Positions 21,874 through 30,673 of a stretch of 64,000 nucleotides of DNA are shown here, piece after piece (within the stretch, counting starts at the first letter, position 1; each line of letters begins with the position of its first letter). This stretch comes from Bradyrhizobium arachidis. GTDB lineage: Bacteria > Pseudomonadota > Alphaproteobacteria > Rhizobiales > Xanthobacteraceae. The stretch is from contig NZ_CP077970.1 of the NCBI RefSeq assembly GCF_024758505.1, positions 2,294,001 through 2,358,000 on the forward strand. The letters run 5' to 3'. The position numbers and the translations under genes were made by a program. The notes below the pieces were generated by a model. That model was not told the origin of the DNA, did not search any database, and worked only from the letters and a program-made list of their open reading frames with translations.

Positions 21874-22791
21874 GTGCGCGCAATATTCGTCGATGCCAAC
21901 GACACGCTGGCGGCAGTGACTGACAAGCTCCTGCGCGCGCAGGGCCTGCCGGTCGGCATCAACCGCAATCCGGGCATCAAGCCCGACGACCTGCCCGGCC
22001 TGCTCGACGGCGCCGAGATCATGATCGTCGACCACACGGCGGTGCCCACCGTGATCGCCGCGGCGTGCAAGGGCCTCAAGCACGTCGTCTTCCTCGGCAC
22101 CGGCGCGCGCAGCTACATGAATCCGGAAAAGCTCGCAGAGCACGGCATCGCCGTGCACACCATCAAGGGCTATGGCGATACGGCGGTGGCCGAATGCGCT
22201 TTTGCGCTGATGTGGGCCTCCGCAAAGAGTTTTGGCGAGATGGACCGCGGCATGCGCGCGGGCAATTGGCTGCGTCGCGACGCGTTGCAGCTCACCGGCA
22301 AGACACTCGGCCTGATCGGTTTCGGCGGTATCGCGGCCGAAGCGGCGCGCATGGCGCTCGGCTGCGGCATGAAGGTGATCGCCTGGAACCGGACGCCGAA
22401 GACGCATCCCGGTGTGGAGTTCGTGTCGCTCGAAAAGCTGCTGGCGGAGAGCCATGTCATCTCGCTGCATCTCCTGCTCAACGACGACACCAAGAACTTC
22501 CTCACCCGTGAGCGCATCGCCGCAATGCGGCCGGGCGTGATCCTGATCAACACCGCGCGGGGCGCGCTGGTCGACGAGGCCGCGATGCTGGACGCGCTAC
22601 GCTCGGGCCATATCGCGCATGCCGGCCTCGACGTCTTCACCGTCGAGCCGCTGCCGGCGAACCACCCTCTCACCACGCTGCCCAACGTGACGCTGTCGGC
22701 GCATTCGGCGTTCCGCACGCCTGAGGCCAGCGACAACCTCATCGGCGCGGCGCTCGATCACTGCCGCCGTATCATCGCGACCGGCAAATAA
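21874..22791 (+). CDS. D-isomer-specific 2-hydroxyacid dehydrogenase
   Basis: The 305-residue NAD(P)-dependent enzyme has the split substrate domain and a Rossmann domain (LGLIGFGGIAAEAARMA, about residue 150). The catalytic arginine (NTARGALVDE), glutamate (TVEPLP) and histidine (LSAHSAF) are in the usual order. It probably reduces a 2-oxo acid or oxidises a D-2-hydroxy acid formed in the pathway. The start codon is GTG at 21874, supported by GAAGGAGAGG four bases upstream. It is the first gene of the catabolic run. Confidence 0.88.
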   Translation: MRAIFVDANDTLAAVTDKLLRAQGLPVGINRNPGIKPDDLPGLLDGAEIMIVDHTAVPTVIAAACKGLKHVVFLGTGARSYMNPEKLAEHGIAVHTIKGYGDTAVAECAFALMWASAKSFGEMDRGMRAGNWLRRDALQLTGKTLGLIGFGGIAAEAARMALGCGMKVIAWNRTPKTHPGVEFVSLEKLLAESHVISLHLLLNDDTKNFLTRERIAAMRPGVILINTARGALVDEAAMLDALRSGHIAHAGLDVFTVEPLPANHPLTTLPNVTLSAHSAFRTPEASDNLIGAALDHCRRIIATGK

Positions 22792-22809
22792 TAACAAGGG
22801 ATACATCGA

Positions 22810-23163
22810 ATGTCCGACATCACCCGCATCGATCAGAACCAGCGCCGCAGCCGCGCCTCCGTGTTCGGCGATCTCGTCTTCCTCGCCGGCCAGGTCGCGG
22901 ACACCAAGACGGCCGACATTGCCCAGCAGACCCGCGAGGCGCTGGCGAAGGTCGACGACATGCTGGGGCGCGCCGGCACCGACAAGTCGCGCCTGCTCAG
23001 CGTGCAGGTCTGGCTCAAGACCATGGACGATTTCGATGCCATGAACGCGGTCTACGATACCTGGGTGGAGCCCGGTAACGCGCCGACGCGCGCCTGCGGC
23101 AAGGTCGAGCTCGCCGATCCCGGCTACCGGATCGAAGTGATCGCGATTGCTGCACGAAAATAG
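22810..23163 (+). CDS. RidA/YjgF family enamine/imine deaminase-like protein
   Basis: The 117-residue protein matches the RidA trimer family: FLAGQVAD near residue 25, the middle region DMLGRAGTDKSRLLSVQVWL, and the end GNAPTRACGKVELADPGYRIEVIAIAA with the arginine that binds the carboxylate. RidA proteins hydrolyse reactive 2-aminoacrylate and similar imines released by PLP enzymes or amino-acid oxidases, which fits the neighbouring aminotransferase and DadA-like gene. It is 18 bp downstream of the dehydrogenase gene. Confidence 0.88.
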   Translation: MSDITRIDQNQRRSRASVFGDLVFLAGQVADTKTADIAQQTREALAKVDDMLGRAGTDKSRLLSVQVWLKTMDDFDAMNAVYDTWVEPGNAPTRACGKVELADPGYRIEVIAIAARK

Positions 23164-23167
23164 TCCC

Positions 23168-24394
23168 GTGACCGCACCGGCTTCGCCAGCAAGCTTCCGC
23201 CCGGCAAAACGTCTCGGCGCCATCGGCGTCTCCGAGATCCTGAAGATCGGCGCGGTCGCGCAGCGGCTGAAGCGGGAGGGGCGGCCGGTAATCGTGCTTG
23301 GCGCGGGCGAGCCCGATTTCGATACGCCCGATCATGTGAAATACGCCGCCGAGCGCGCGATCCGCGCTGGCCAGACCAAATACACGATCCTCGACGGTTC
23401 GATGGAGCTGAAGGCCGCGATTGCCGAAAAGTTTCGCCGCGAGAACCGACTCGACTATGCCGCCGACGAGATCACGGCAGGTGCGGGCGCCAAGCAGGTG
23501 ATCCACAACGCCTTCATGGCGACGCTCAGTCCGGGTGACGAGGTCATTCTCGCCGCGCCCTATTGGACGAGCTACGCCGACATGGTGAAGATCGCCGACG
23601 GCACGCCGGCCGACGTGCTCTGCCATGAAGACAACGGCTTTCGCCTCGATGCCGACGATCTTGAACGCGCGATCACGCCGCGCACGCGCTGGCTGCTGCT
23701 GAATTCGCCGTCCAACCCGACCGGGGCTGCCTATTCCGAGGCGCAGTTGCGCCCGATCCTCGACGTGCTGAAGCGTCACCCGCATGTCTGGCTGATTGCG
23801 GACGATATCTACGAGCATCTCATCTATGACGACATGCCCTTCGTCACGGCGGCGGCGCTCGAACCGAGCCAGAAATCCCGCACGCTCACCGTCAACGGCG
23901 TCTCCAAGGCCTATGCCATGACCGGCTGGCGCGTCGGCTATGGCGGCGGTCCGCGCGAGCTGATCGCGGCGATGGCGGTGGTGCAGAGCCAGAGCACGAC
24001 CAATCCGTCCTCGGTGAGCCAGGCGGCCGCAATCGCCGCGCTGACGGGACCGCAGGATGTTCTGATCGAACGCCGCGCCGCGTTCCAGCGCCGCCGGGAT
24101 CTCGTCGTCGACACGCTGAACCGCATCGATGGGGTCAGTTGCCGCAGGCCCGAAGGTGCGTTCTACACCTATGCGAGCTGCGCTGGTCTGATCGGCAGAC
24201 GCACCGCAGCGGGCTCGATAATCGACAGCGACGGCGCGTTTTGCCGCTATCTCCTGGAGCATCATGATGTCGCCGTGGTGCCCGGAAGCTGTTTCGGTCT
24301 TGCGCCGCATTTCCGTCTATCCTACGCCACCTCAGAACAAAACTTGCGCGAAGCGCTCAAGCGTATCGCCAAAGCCTGCAGGGAGCTGTCATGA
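23168..24394 (+). CDS. Class I/II PLP-dependent aminotransferase
   Basis: This 408-residue enzyme is of the aspartate aminotransferase fold I type. Visible marks are NSPSNPTGAAYSE (substrate-binding), ADDIYEHLIYDD (PLP aspartate and tyrosine), TVNGVSKAYAMTGWRVGY with the PLP lysine in SKAYAMTGWR, and a C-terminal arginine in HFRLSYATS. A TTG at 23147 is in frame but would overlap ridA; the GTG at 23168 is preferred. Its stop overlaps the next start (ATGA), so it is translationally coupled to the ThDP gene. Confidence 0.88.
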   Translation: MTAPASPASFRPAKRLGAIGVSEILKIGAVAQRLKREGRPVIVLGAGEPDFDTPDHVKYAAERAIRAGQTKYTILDGSMELKAAIAEKFRRENRLDYAADEITAGAGAKQVIHNAFMATLSPGDEVILAAPYWTSYADMVKIADGTPADVLCHEDNGFRLDADDLERAITPRTRWLLLNSPSNPTGAAYSEAQLRPILDVLKRHPHVWLIADDIYEHLIYDDMPFVTAAALEPSQKSRTLTVNGVSKAYAMTGWRVGYGGGPRELIAAMAVVQSQSTTNPSSVSQAAAIAALTGPQDVLIERRAAFQRRRDLVVDTLNRIDGVSCRRPEGAFYTYASCAGLIGRRTAAGSIIDSDGAFCRYLLEHHDVAVVPGSCFGLAPHFRLSYATSEQNLREALKRIAKACRELS

Positions 24395-26055
24395 CCATTC
24401 GCAACGCCCGCACCGGGGGCCAGATCCTCATCGACCAGCTCGTCGCGCAAGGCGTCGAGCGCGTCACCTGCGTGCCCGGAGAGAGCTATCTGGCGGCGCT
24501 GGATGCGCTGCATGACAGCCCGATCGACGTCATGATCTGCCGCGCCGAGGGCGGGGCGGCGATGATGGCGGAGGCTTATGGCAAGCTCACGGGACAGCCC
24601 GGCATCTGTTTCGTCACCCGCGGCCCGGGCGCGACCAATGCCAGCCACGGCGTCCACATCGCGATGCAGGATTCGACGCCGATGATCCTGTTCGTCGGGC
24701 AGGTCGACACCGGCATGCGCGAACGCGAGGCATTCCAGGAGCTCGACTACAAGGCCGTATTCGGCACCATGGCGAAATGGGCCGTCGAGATCGATCGTCC
24801 CGATCGCATTCCGGAGTTGGTCGCGCGTGCGTTCCGCGTCGCGTTGCAGGGCCGCCCGGGGCCGGTCGTGATCTCGCTGCCCGAGAACATGCTGACCGAA
24901 ACGGCTGCGGTGGCTGATGCGCCGCGCGTCGAGCCTGCCGTGAGCTGGCCGGCGCCGGCTGATCTCGATCGCCTGGGCACGATGCTTGCGAGCGCCAAGG
25001 CACCGCTGGTCATCCTCGGTGGCTCCGGCTGGACCGCCGAGGCCGCGAAGGGTATCGCGCGCTTCGCCGAGCGCTTCGATCTTCCGGTCGCGACCTCGTT
25101 CCGCCGCGCTTCGCTGATCGACGCCGATCATTCGCACTATGCCGGCGATCTCGGCATCGGCCCGAGCCCTGGCCTCAAGGCGCGCATCACCGGCGCCGAT
25201 GTCATTCTCCTGATCGGCGGCCGCATGTCGGAGATGCCGTCCTCGTCCTATACGCTGCTCGACATCCCCGTGCCGAGCCAGAAGCTGATCCATGTCCATC
25301 CCGGCTCGGACGAGCTCGGCCGCGTCTATCAGCCGACGCTCGCGATCCAGGCGACGCCGGTGGCGTTCGCCGCCGCCGTCGAGACGTTGAAGCCGGCGGC
25401 CGCACCGGCCTGGAAGGGCGAAGCGGCCAAGGCGCACAAGGACTATCTGGAATGGACGGAGACCGCGCGCGAACTGCCGGGCGCGTTCCAGTACGGCAAG
25501 GTCGTCACCTGGCTGCGCGATCGCCTGCCGAACGACGCCATCGTCTGCAACGGCGCCGGCAATTATGCCGGCTGGCTGCATCGCCATCACCGCTTCCACA
25601 GCTTTGCCTCGCAGCTTGCGCCGACTTCGGGCTCGATGGGTTATGGCGTGCCGGCCGCCGTGCTCGCCAAGCGGCAATATCCGGACCGCGTCGTCGTCGC
25701 CTTTGCCGGCGACGGCTGCTTCCTGATGAACGGGCAGGAGTTTGCGACCGCCGTGCAGTATGACGCCGCGCTGATCGTGATTGTCGTCGACAACGCGCAA
25801 TACGGCACCATCCGCATGCATCAGGAGCGCGACTATCCCGGCCGCGTCGTCGGCACCCAGCTCAAGAACCCTGATTTTGCGATGTATGCAAAAGCGTTCG
25901 GCGGTCATGGCGAGCGCGTCGAGCGTACCGAGGATTTTGCGCCGGCGTTCGAGCGCGCGCTTGCCTCCGGCAAGCCGTCGATCCTGCACTGCTTCATTGA
26001 CGCGCGCGCGATGTCGGTCGGCAAGGATTTTGTTCCGCAGGAGAAGGCGCGTTGA
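24391..26055 (+). CDS. Thiamine diphosphate-dependent enzyme, acetolactate synthase-like
   Basis: The 554-residue protein has the three domains of acetolactate synthase/decarboxylase enzymes. The catalytic glutamate is in ICRAEGGAAMMAEAYG (about residue 52), the central FAD-like domain lies at about 190-330, and the ThDP-Mg motif runs from GDGCFLMNGQEF to DNAQYG (about 450-480). It carboligates or decarboxylates a 2-oxo acid, likely the product of the preceding aminotransferase or the following oxidase. It has no small regulatory subunit next to it, so it is unlikely to be the biosynthetic IlvB. Confidence 0.85.
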   Translation: MTIRNARTGGQILIDQLVAQGVERVTCVPGESYLAALDALHDSPIDVMICRAEGGAAMMAEAYGKLTGQPGICFVTRGPGATNASHGVHIAMQDSTPMILFVGQVDTGMREREAFQELDYKAVFGTMAKWAVEIDRPDRIPELVARAFRVALQGRPGPVVISLPENMLTETAAVADAPRVEPAVSWPAPADLDRLGTMLASAKAPLVILGGSGWTAEAAKGIARFAERFDLPVATSFRRASLIDADHSHYAGDLGIGPSPGLKARITGADVILLIGGRMSEMPSSSYTLLDIPVPSQKLIHVHPGSDELGRVYQPTLAIQATPVAFAAAVETLKPAAAPAWKGEAAKAHKDYLEWTETARELPGAFQYGKVVTWLRDRLPNDAIVCNGAGNYAGWLHRHHRFHSFASQLAPTSGSMGYGVPAAVLAKRQYPDRVVVAFAGDGCFLMNGQEFATAVQYDAALIVIVVDNAQYGTIRMHQERDYPGRVVGTQLKNPDFAMYAKAFGGHGERVERTEDFAPAFERALASGKPSILHCFIDARAMSVGKDFVPQEKAR

Positions 26056-27314
26056 TGGGCCGCCATGTTGCCATCATCGGAGCCGGTGCGGTTGGCGCGA
26101 TCAGCGCCATCGAGGCTTTGCGCGAAGGCCATCGCGTCACGCTGATCGATCCCGGCGAGCCCGGCGGAGAGCAGGCGGCGAGCTATGGCAACGCCGGCTG
26201 GCTGTCGTCGCATTCGGTGATCCCGCCGTCGGAGCCGGGCATCTGGAAGAAGGTGCCGTTCTATCTGATGGACCCGCTCGGGCCGCTCGCCATCCGCTGG
26301 TCTTACCTACCGAAGGCTCTGCCCTGGCTGATCAAATATCTGCTCTCGGGCTGGACCGAAGCTCGTGTCGAAAAGACGGCGGTTGCGTTGCGTGATCTCC
26401 TGAAGGACGCGCCGCTGTTGCACAGGAAGCTCGCTGAAGAGGCCGGCGTTCCCGAGTTGATCGAGCGCAACGGCGTGATGCACATCTTCCCGTCCCGCGG
26501 GAGCTTTGACGGGGATCTCGGCTGGCGCATCCGCAAGCGCGTCGGCATCGAATGGCTGGAGCTCAACGCCGACGAAATGCGTCAGCGTGAGCCCGATCTC
26601 GATCCCCGCTACGAATTCGGCGTTGTCGTGGAAGAGGCGGGACGCTGCCGCGATCCCGGTGCCTATGTGGCGGCGCTTGCCAATCATGCGCTTGCCAGCG
26701 GTGCCGAGCTCGTGCGTGCGAAGGCGACCGGCCTGAAGCTTGATGGCAACAAGCTCGTCGCTGTCGTCACCGAGACCGGCGAGATTGCTTGCGATGCCGC
26801 GGTGGTCGCTGCCGGTGCGCGCTCCAAGCTGCTGACCGCGTCCGTCGGCGATCCGCTGCCGCTCGAGACCGAGCGCGGCTATCACGTGATGATCGAGGAC
26901 CCGGAATCCGGTCCGCGCAACTCGATGATGGCGTCCGACGCCAAGATGGTGGTCAACTGGACCAACAAGGGTCTGCGCGCTGCCGGGACCGTCGAGATCG
27001 CGGGCCTTGACGCCGAACCGAACTGGAAGCGCGCCGAGATCCTGCGCAACAATCTCTTCAGCATGTTTCCCAAGCTGCCGAAGACCATTCCAGCCTCGCG
27101 CATCAAGATGTGGTTCGGCCATCGCCCGAGCATGCCGGACGGTCGCCCCTGCATCGGCTATGCACGCGCCTCGCGCGACATCGTCTACGCCTTCGGCCAC
27201 GGCCATATCGGCCTCGTCGGCTCGGCCCGCACCGGCCGTCTTGTCGCGCAGCTCCTGAGCGGCAAGGAGCCGGAAATTCCGCTCGCTCCCTTCGCGCCCA
27301 CCCGTTTCCTCTGA
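26055..27314 (+). CDS. DadA-like FAD-dependent amino-acid dehydrogenase/oxidase
   Basis: The 419-residue flavoprotein starts with a Rossmann FAD motif (HVAIIGAGAVGAISAIEAL). It then shows the DadA-like segment ASYGNAGWLSSHSVIPPSEPG and a C-terminal closing motif (FGHGHIGLVGSARTGRLVAQLL). Members deaminate D-amino acids or related amines to 2-oxo acids. Its ATG overlaps the previous stop (TGATG), so it is coupled to the ThDP gene. With RidA and a racemase-family protein nearby, a D-amino acid or imino acid substrate is plausible but not shown. Confidence 0.85.
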   Translation: MGRHVAIIGAGAVGAISAIEALREGHRVTLIDPGEPGGEQAASYGNAGWLSSHSVIPPSEPGIWKKVPFYLMDPLGPLAIRWSYLPKALPWLIKYLLSGWTEARVEKTAVALRDLLKDAPLLHRKLAEEAGVPELIERNGVMHIFPSRGSFDGDLGWRIRKRVGIEWLELNADEMRQREPDLDPRYEFGVVVEEAGRCRDPGAYVAALANHALASGAELVRAKATGLKLDGNKLVAVVTETGEIACDAAVVAAGARSKLLTASVGDPLPLETERGYHVMIEDPESGPRNSMMASDAKMVVNWTNKGLRAAGTVEIAGLDAEPNWKRAEILRNNLFSMFPKLPKTIPASRIKMWFGHRPSMPDGRPCIGYARASRDIVYAFGHGHIGLVGSARTGRLVAQLLSGKEPEIPLAPFAPTRFL

Positions 27315-27323
27315 GATCGCACC

Positions 27324-28067
27324 ATGACCTATCCAGCCAACGCTCCCTCCCGCATCGCCCGTGGCGGCAAGGCGCTCTACGGCGCGCCGCTCGGCATTTT
27401 GATGCTGGAAGCGCGCTTTCCCCGCATTCCCGGCGACATGGGCAACGGCACCACCTGGCCATTCCCCGTGCTCTATCGCGTGGTGAGCGGCGCCTCGCCG
27501 GAGAAAGTGGTGCTGAAGGGCGCGGCCGGATTGCTGCCGGATTTCATTGATGCGGCCAAGGAGCTTGTGCGACTCGGCGCAGAAGCCATCACCACCAATT
27601 GCGGTTTCCTCGCGCTGTTTCAGAAGGAGCTTGCGGCTGCCGTCGGCGTGCCGGTCGCAACCTCGTCGCTGATGCAGGTACCATGGGTGCAGGCGACGCT
27701 GCCGCCCGGCAAGCGCGTCGGCCTCGTCACGGTGTCCGGTTCGACCCTGTCGCCGGCCCATCTCGAAGGCGCCGGCGTGCCGCTCGACACGCCGCTGGTC
27801 GGCACCGAGAATGGTAAGGAGTTCTTCCGCGTCCTGATCAAGGCCGAGAAGGACGACATGGATATCGCTCAGGCTGAACGTGACGTCGTCGAGGCCGGCA
27901 AGGAGCTCGTCGCGAGGCATCCCGATGTCGGCGCCATCGTGCTCGAATGCACCAACATGCCGCCTTACGCCGCGGCGCTTCAGGCCGAGGTCGGGCTTCC
28001 GGTCTATGACATCTATTCGATGATCACCTGGTTTCATGCCGGATTGCGGCCGCGCAGTTTTGCCTGA
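27324..28067 (+). CDS. Aspartate/glutamate/hydantoin racemase-family protein
   Basis: The 247-residue protein shows the two cysteines of the family: ITTNCGFLALFQ near residue 95 and VLECTNMPPYA near 210, placed as the acid/base pair of cofactor-independent racemases. It may interconvert enantiomers so that the DadA-like enzyme can act, or it may be an arylmalonate decarboxylase-like member. It follows the oxidase gene by 9 bp. The substrate is unknown. Confidence 0.82.
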   Translation: MTYPANAPSRIARGGKALYGAPLGILMLEARFPRIPGDMGNGTTWPFPVLYRVVSGASPEKVVLKGAAGLLPDFIDAAKELVRLGAEAITTNCGFLALFQKELAAAVGVPVATSSLMQVPWVQATLPPGKRVGLVTVSGSTLSPAHLEGAGVPLDTPLVGTENGKEFFRVLIKAEKDDMDIAQAERDVVEAGKELVARHPDVGAIVLECTNMPPYAAALQAEVGLPVYDIYSMITWFHAGLRPRSFA

Positions 28068-28160
28068 GCGCGGACGGAAAAGCCCTGAACAACCAGCCCG
28101 GCGGTGCGGGACCGATTGCCACCGCCAGCACAGCCCCGGTATATTGGCCTGTGTTCGGCC

Positions 28161-28877
28161 ATGCATGCAGCCATGAAGAATCAGGTGGAACTCGCTTCCG
28201 ATAGTATCGTCGACCGCGTCTATGAACAGCTCAAGGCGATGGCCGTGAGTTATGAGTTCAAGCCGGGCGAGCGCCTCAACGAGGGTGAGCTGGCAAAGCG
28301 CCTCGGCGTCAGCCGCACGCCGCTGCGCGAAGCGTTGAACCGCCTGAACACCGAAGGCTTCCTGCGCTTCACGCCGGGCAAGGGCTTCTTCTGCCGCGAG
28401 CTCGACGCGCACGAGATCTTCGATCTCTATGAGCTGCGCAAATCGATCGAGATCGCGTCGATCCGTCTGGCGATCAAGCGCTCCAGGGACGAGGACATCG
28501 ACGCGCTGTTGAAATTCCTCGAAGCCACCGGGCCCGATCCCGGCGAGCGGTCGTCCGTCGAATTGGTCGAGCTCGACGAGACCTTCCACGAGCGGCTGAT
28601 GGCGATGTCGAACAACGCCGAAATGCTGCGGGTCCTGCGCAACGTCAACGCGCGCATCCGCTTCGTGCGCTGGATCGACATGGACCGCATCAATCGCTCC
28701 AACACGCAGGCCGAGCACCGTGCCGTCGTCGAGGGTCTCAAGGCGCGCGACGAGGCGATCTGTGTCTCAGTGCTCGAAAAGCACATCGACCGGCGGCTGG
28801 ATCGCATCACCTCCGCAATCAAGGAAGGCTATGCGCAGATCTATATGCCGGCCGCGGCGCGATCGGTGGCGAACTGA
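28161..28877 (+). CDS. GntR-family regulator with FCD domain
   Basis: The roughly 238-residue protein has an N-terminal winged helix (FKPGERLNEGELAKRLGVSRTPLREALNRLNTEG... pattern visible) and a C-terminal all-helical FCD ligand domain with metal-binding residues (DETFHERLMAMS, and later AEHRAVVEGL). ATG codons at 28161 and 28173 are both possible starts; the frame is open from 28104. Lying inside the catabolic run, it most likely represses the run and the divergent transporter operon in the absence of a small carboxylate. Confidence 0.88.
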   Translation: MHAAMKNQVELASDSIVDRVYEQLKAMAVSYEFKPGERLNEGELAKRLGVSRTPLREALNRLNTEGFLRFTPGKGFFCRELDAHEIFDLYELRKSIEIASIRLAIKRSRDEDIDALLKFLEATGPDPGERSSVELVELDETFHERLMAMSNNAEMLRVLRNVNARIRFVRWIDMDRINRSNTQAEHRAVVEGLKARDEAICVSVLEKHIDRRLDRITSAIKEGYAQIYMPAAARSVAN

Positions 28878-28909
28878 CGCCGTCCCGGCACCATCCTGGA
28901 GGTAGACCC

Positions 28910-29689
28910 ATGAAACTATCCGGCAAGGTCGCAGCGATCACGGGCGCCGCGCGCGGCATTGGCAGGGCCTGCGCCGAGCGCTTCCTCAACGACGGCGTCA
29001 AGGTGGTGATCTCTGATGTCGACAATGACGCGCTCGACAAGACGGTCGCCGAGCTCGGCCGGCCCAAGGAGCTGTGCGCCGTTCACTGCCACGTGGCGCG
29101 GCGAGCAGATATCGACCGCGTCGTCGCGACCGCGGTCAGGGAGTTCGGCCGGCTCGACATCATGGTCAACAATGCCGGCGTTGCGCGCAATCAGGACATC
29201 CTTGAGATATCAGAGAAGGATTTTGACGACGTCATCGCCGTCAATCTGAAGGGCGCCTTCTTCGGCGTGCAGGCCGCCGCCAAGCAGATGATCGCGCAGG
29301 GCGGTGGCGGCGTCATCATCAACATGTCCTCGGTCAACGCGCTGCTCGCGATCCCGACACTTGCGACCTATGCGATCTCCAAGGGCGGCATGAAGCAGCT
29401 CACCTCCGTCGCCGCCGTCGCGCTCGCCCCGCACAACATCCGTGTCGTCGCGGTCGGGCCGGGAACGATTCTGACCGACATGGTGTCGTCGGCGATCTTC
29501 TCCTCCGACGACGCACGCAAGAGCGTGATGTCGCGCACCCCGATCGGCCGCGGCGGCGAGCCCAGCGAAGTCGCCTCCGTGGTTGCGTTCCTCGCCAGTG
29601 ACGATGCGTCCTACATCACGGGCCAGACGATCTATCCGGATGGCGGGCGGTTGATTTTGAACTACACGGTGCCGGTGAAGGAGAAGTAG
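28910..29689 (+). CDS. Short-chain dehydrogenase/reductase
   Basis: This 259-residue classical SDR carries the cofactor motif GAARGIG near the start, NNAGV at about residue 87, the catalytic Ser-Tyr-Lys set in INMSSVNALL and TYAISKGG, and the typical C-terminal GQTIYPDGG. It reduces or oxidises an unknown carbonyl/alcohol with NAD(P)H. GGAGG lies 9 bases before the ATG. It is 32 bp behind the GntR gene and probably the last member of the catabolic unit, followed by a palindromic repeat. Confidence 0.9.
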   Translation: MKLSGKVAAITGAARGIGRACAERFLNDGVKVVISDVDNDALDKTVAELGRPKELCAVHCHVARRADIDRVVATAVREFGRLDIMVNNAGVARNQDILEISEKDFDDVIAVNLKGAFFGVQAAAKQMIAQGGGGVIINMSSVNALLAIPTLATYAISKGGMKQLTSVAAVALAPHNIRVVAVGPGTILTDMVSSAIFSSDDARKSVMSRTPIGRGGEPSEVASVVAFLASDDASYITGQTIYPDGGRLILNYTVPVKEK

Positions 29690-29720
29690 GGGGCCAGGCG
29701 CGCTCGCGCCTCACACTCGC

Positions 29721-29823
29721 TGTCATCGCCCGCGAAGGCGGGCGATCCAGTATTCCAGAGACGTCAGTCGAATACGGAAAAGCCGCGGCGTACTGGATGC
29801 CCCGGTCGAGCCGGGGCATGACA
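29721..29823. repeat. Palindromic intergenic repeat (REP/BIME-like)
   Basis: The element begins TGTCAT and ends ATGACA. Inside, GCCCGCGAAGGCGGGC and CCCCGGTCGAGCCGGGG form two hairpins, and GATCCAGTA pairs with TACTGGAT further in. Such multi-hairpin units are frequent between rhizobial genes and may end or protect transcripts. It separates the convergent SDR and IclR genes. Confidence 0.75.
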
Positions 29824-29854
29824 GCGGTGGTTGTGGAAGCCGTCCCGCCGCCCC

Positions 29855-30649
29855 TCACTCCGCCGCGCGCACCGTGCCGTGACCCAGCCGCTTCGAGATA
29901 TCGCCTGCACAATCCCGCAACGCATTGGCGAGATCGCCATCCCAGTGCGCGTCGAACGTCGCCTCCGGGCCCATCGCGGTGATGACCAGTGCGACATGGC
30001 CGGCGTGGTCGAACACCGGCGCTGCAAAGGCGTTGACGCCGGGCAGGGGATCGCCCAGCGCGCGGGCGATGCCGTGCTTGCGCACCTCGCCGAGCATCTC
30101 GGCGACCTTCGGCGCCTTGGGCGCGCGCTTGGGATTGTAACCGACGCCGTAGCGATCGATGCCGTTGTCGAGCGCGGCGGAAATAGTTTTCTGCGGCATG
30201 AAGGCGGCAAAGGCGCGGCCCGTGGCGGTCTCCAGCAGCGCCATCACCGACCCGACGCGCATCGCGATGTGCACGGGACGGCTCGGCTCCTCGATCTGCA
30301 CCACGGTCGGGCCGTTGCTGCCCCAGATCGCGAGCGAGACGGCGTGATTGATGTGACCGGCAAGCGCCGCGATCTTGGGCGTCGCGATCCGCACGGCGGA
30401 GAGACGGCGGAGGCTGATCAGGCCGAGCTCCAGCGCCAGCGCGCCGATCTCGTAACGCCCGGTGGTTTCGTCCTGCTCGATCAGGCCGAGCCGCGAAAAG
30501 CTGACGAGATAAGGATGCGCCTTTGCCGGGGCCATGCCGGCCTCGCGCGCGAGATCGCGCAGCATCATCGGCTCGCCGCTTCTGGCCAGCGCGCGAAGCA
30601 GTTCTCCGCCGACTTCGATCGACTGGATGCCGCGGCTCTCTCGCTTCAT
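29855..30649 (-). CDS. IclR-family transcriptional regulator
   Basis: The 264-residue protein has a winged helix-turn-helix at the N terminus (MMLRDLAREAGMAPAKAHPYLVSF) and a GAF-like effector domain (about 85-255) with the family motif LLETATGRAFAAFMP. A GAAGAAGG site precedes the ATG. It is the last gene of the operon SBP-flavoprotein-IclR and probably controls it together with the divergent transporter at 33828. The effector is unknown. Confidence 0.88.
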   Translation of the reverse strand: MKRESRGIQSIEVGGELLRALARSGEPMMLRDLAREAGMAPAKAHPYLVSFSRLGLIEQDETTGRYEIGALALELGLISLRRLSAVRIATPKIAALAGHINHAVSLAIWGSNGPTVVQIEEPSRPVHIAMRVGSVMALLETATGRAFAAFMPQKTISAALDNGIDRYGVGYNPKRAPKAPKVAEMLGEVRKHGIARALGDPLPGVNAFAAPVFDHAGHVALVITAMGPEATFDAHWDGDLANALRDCAGDISKRLGHGTVRAAE

Positions 30650-30673
30650 ATCGCCTTCTTCTTTAGGCTTCGC

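Noticed and set aside
24391..26055. Biosynthetic acetolactate synthase IlvB
   Set aside because: No ilvN-type small subunit or ilvC is adjacent, and the context is catabolic.
26307..28718. 803-residue open frame on the minus strand
   Set aside because: It is antisense to the DadA-like, racemase and GntR genes and has no recognisable fold or ribosome site.
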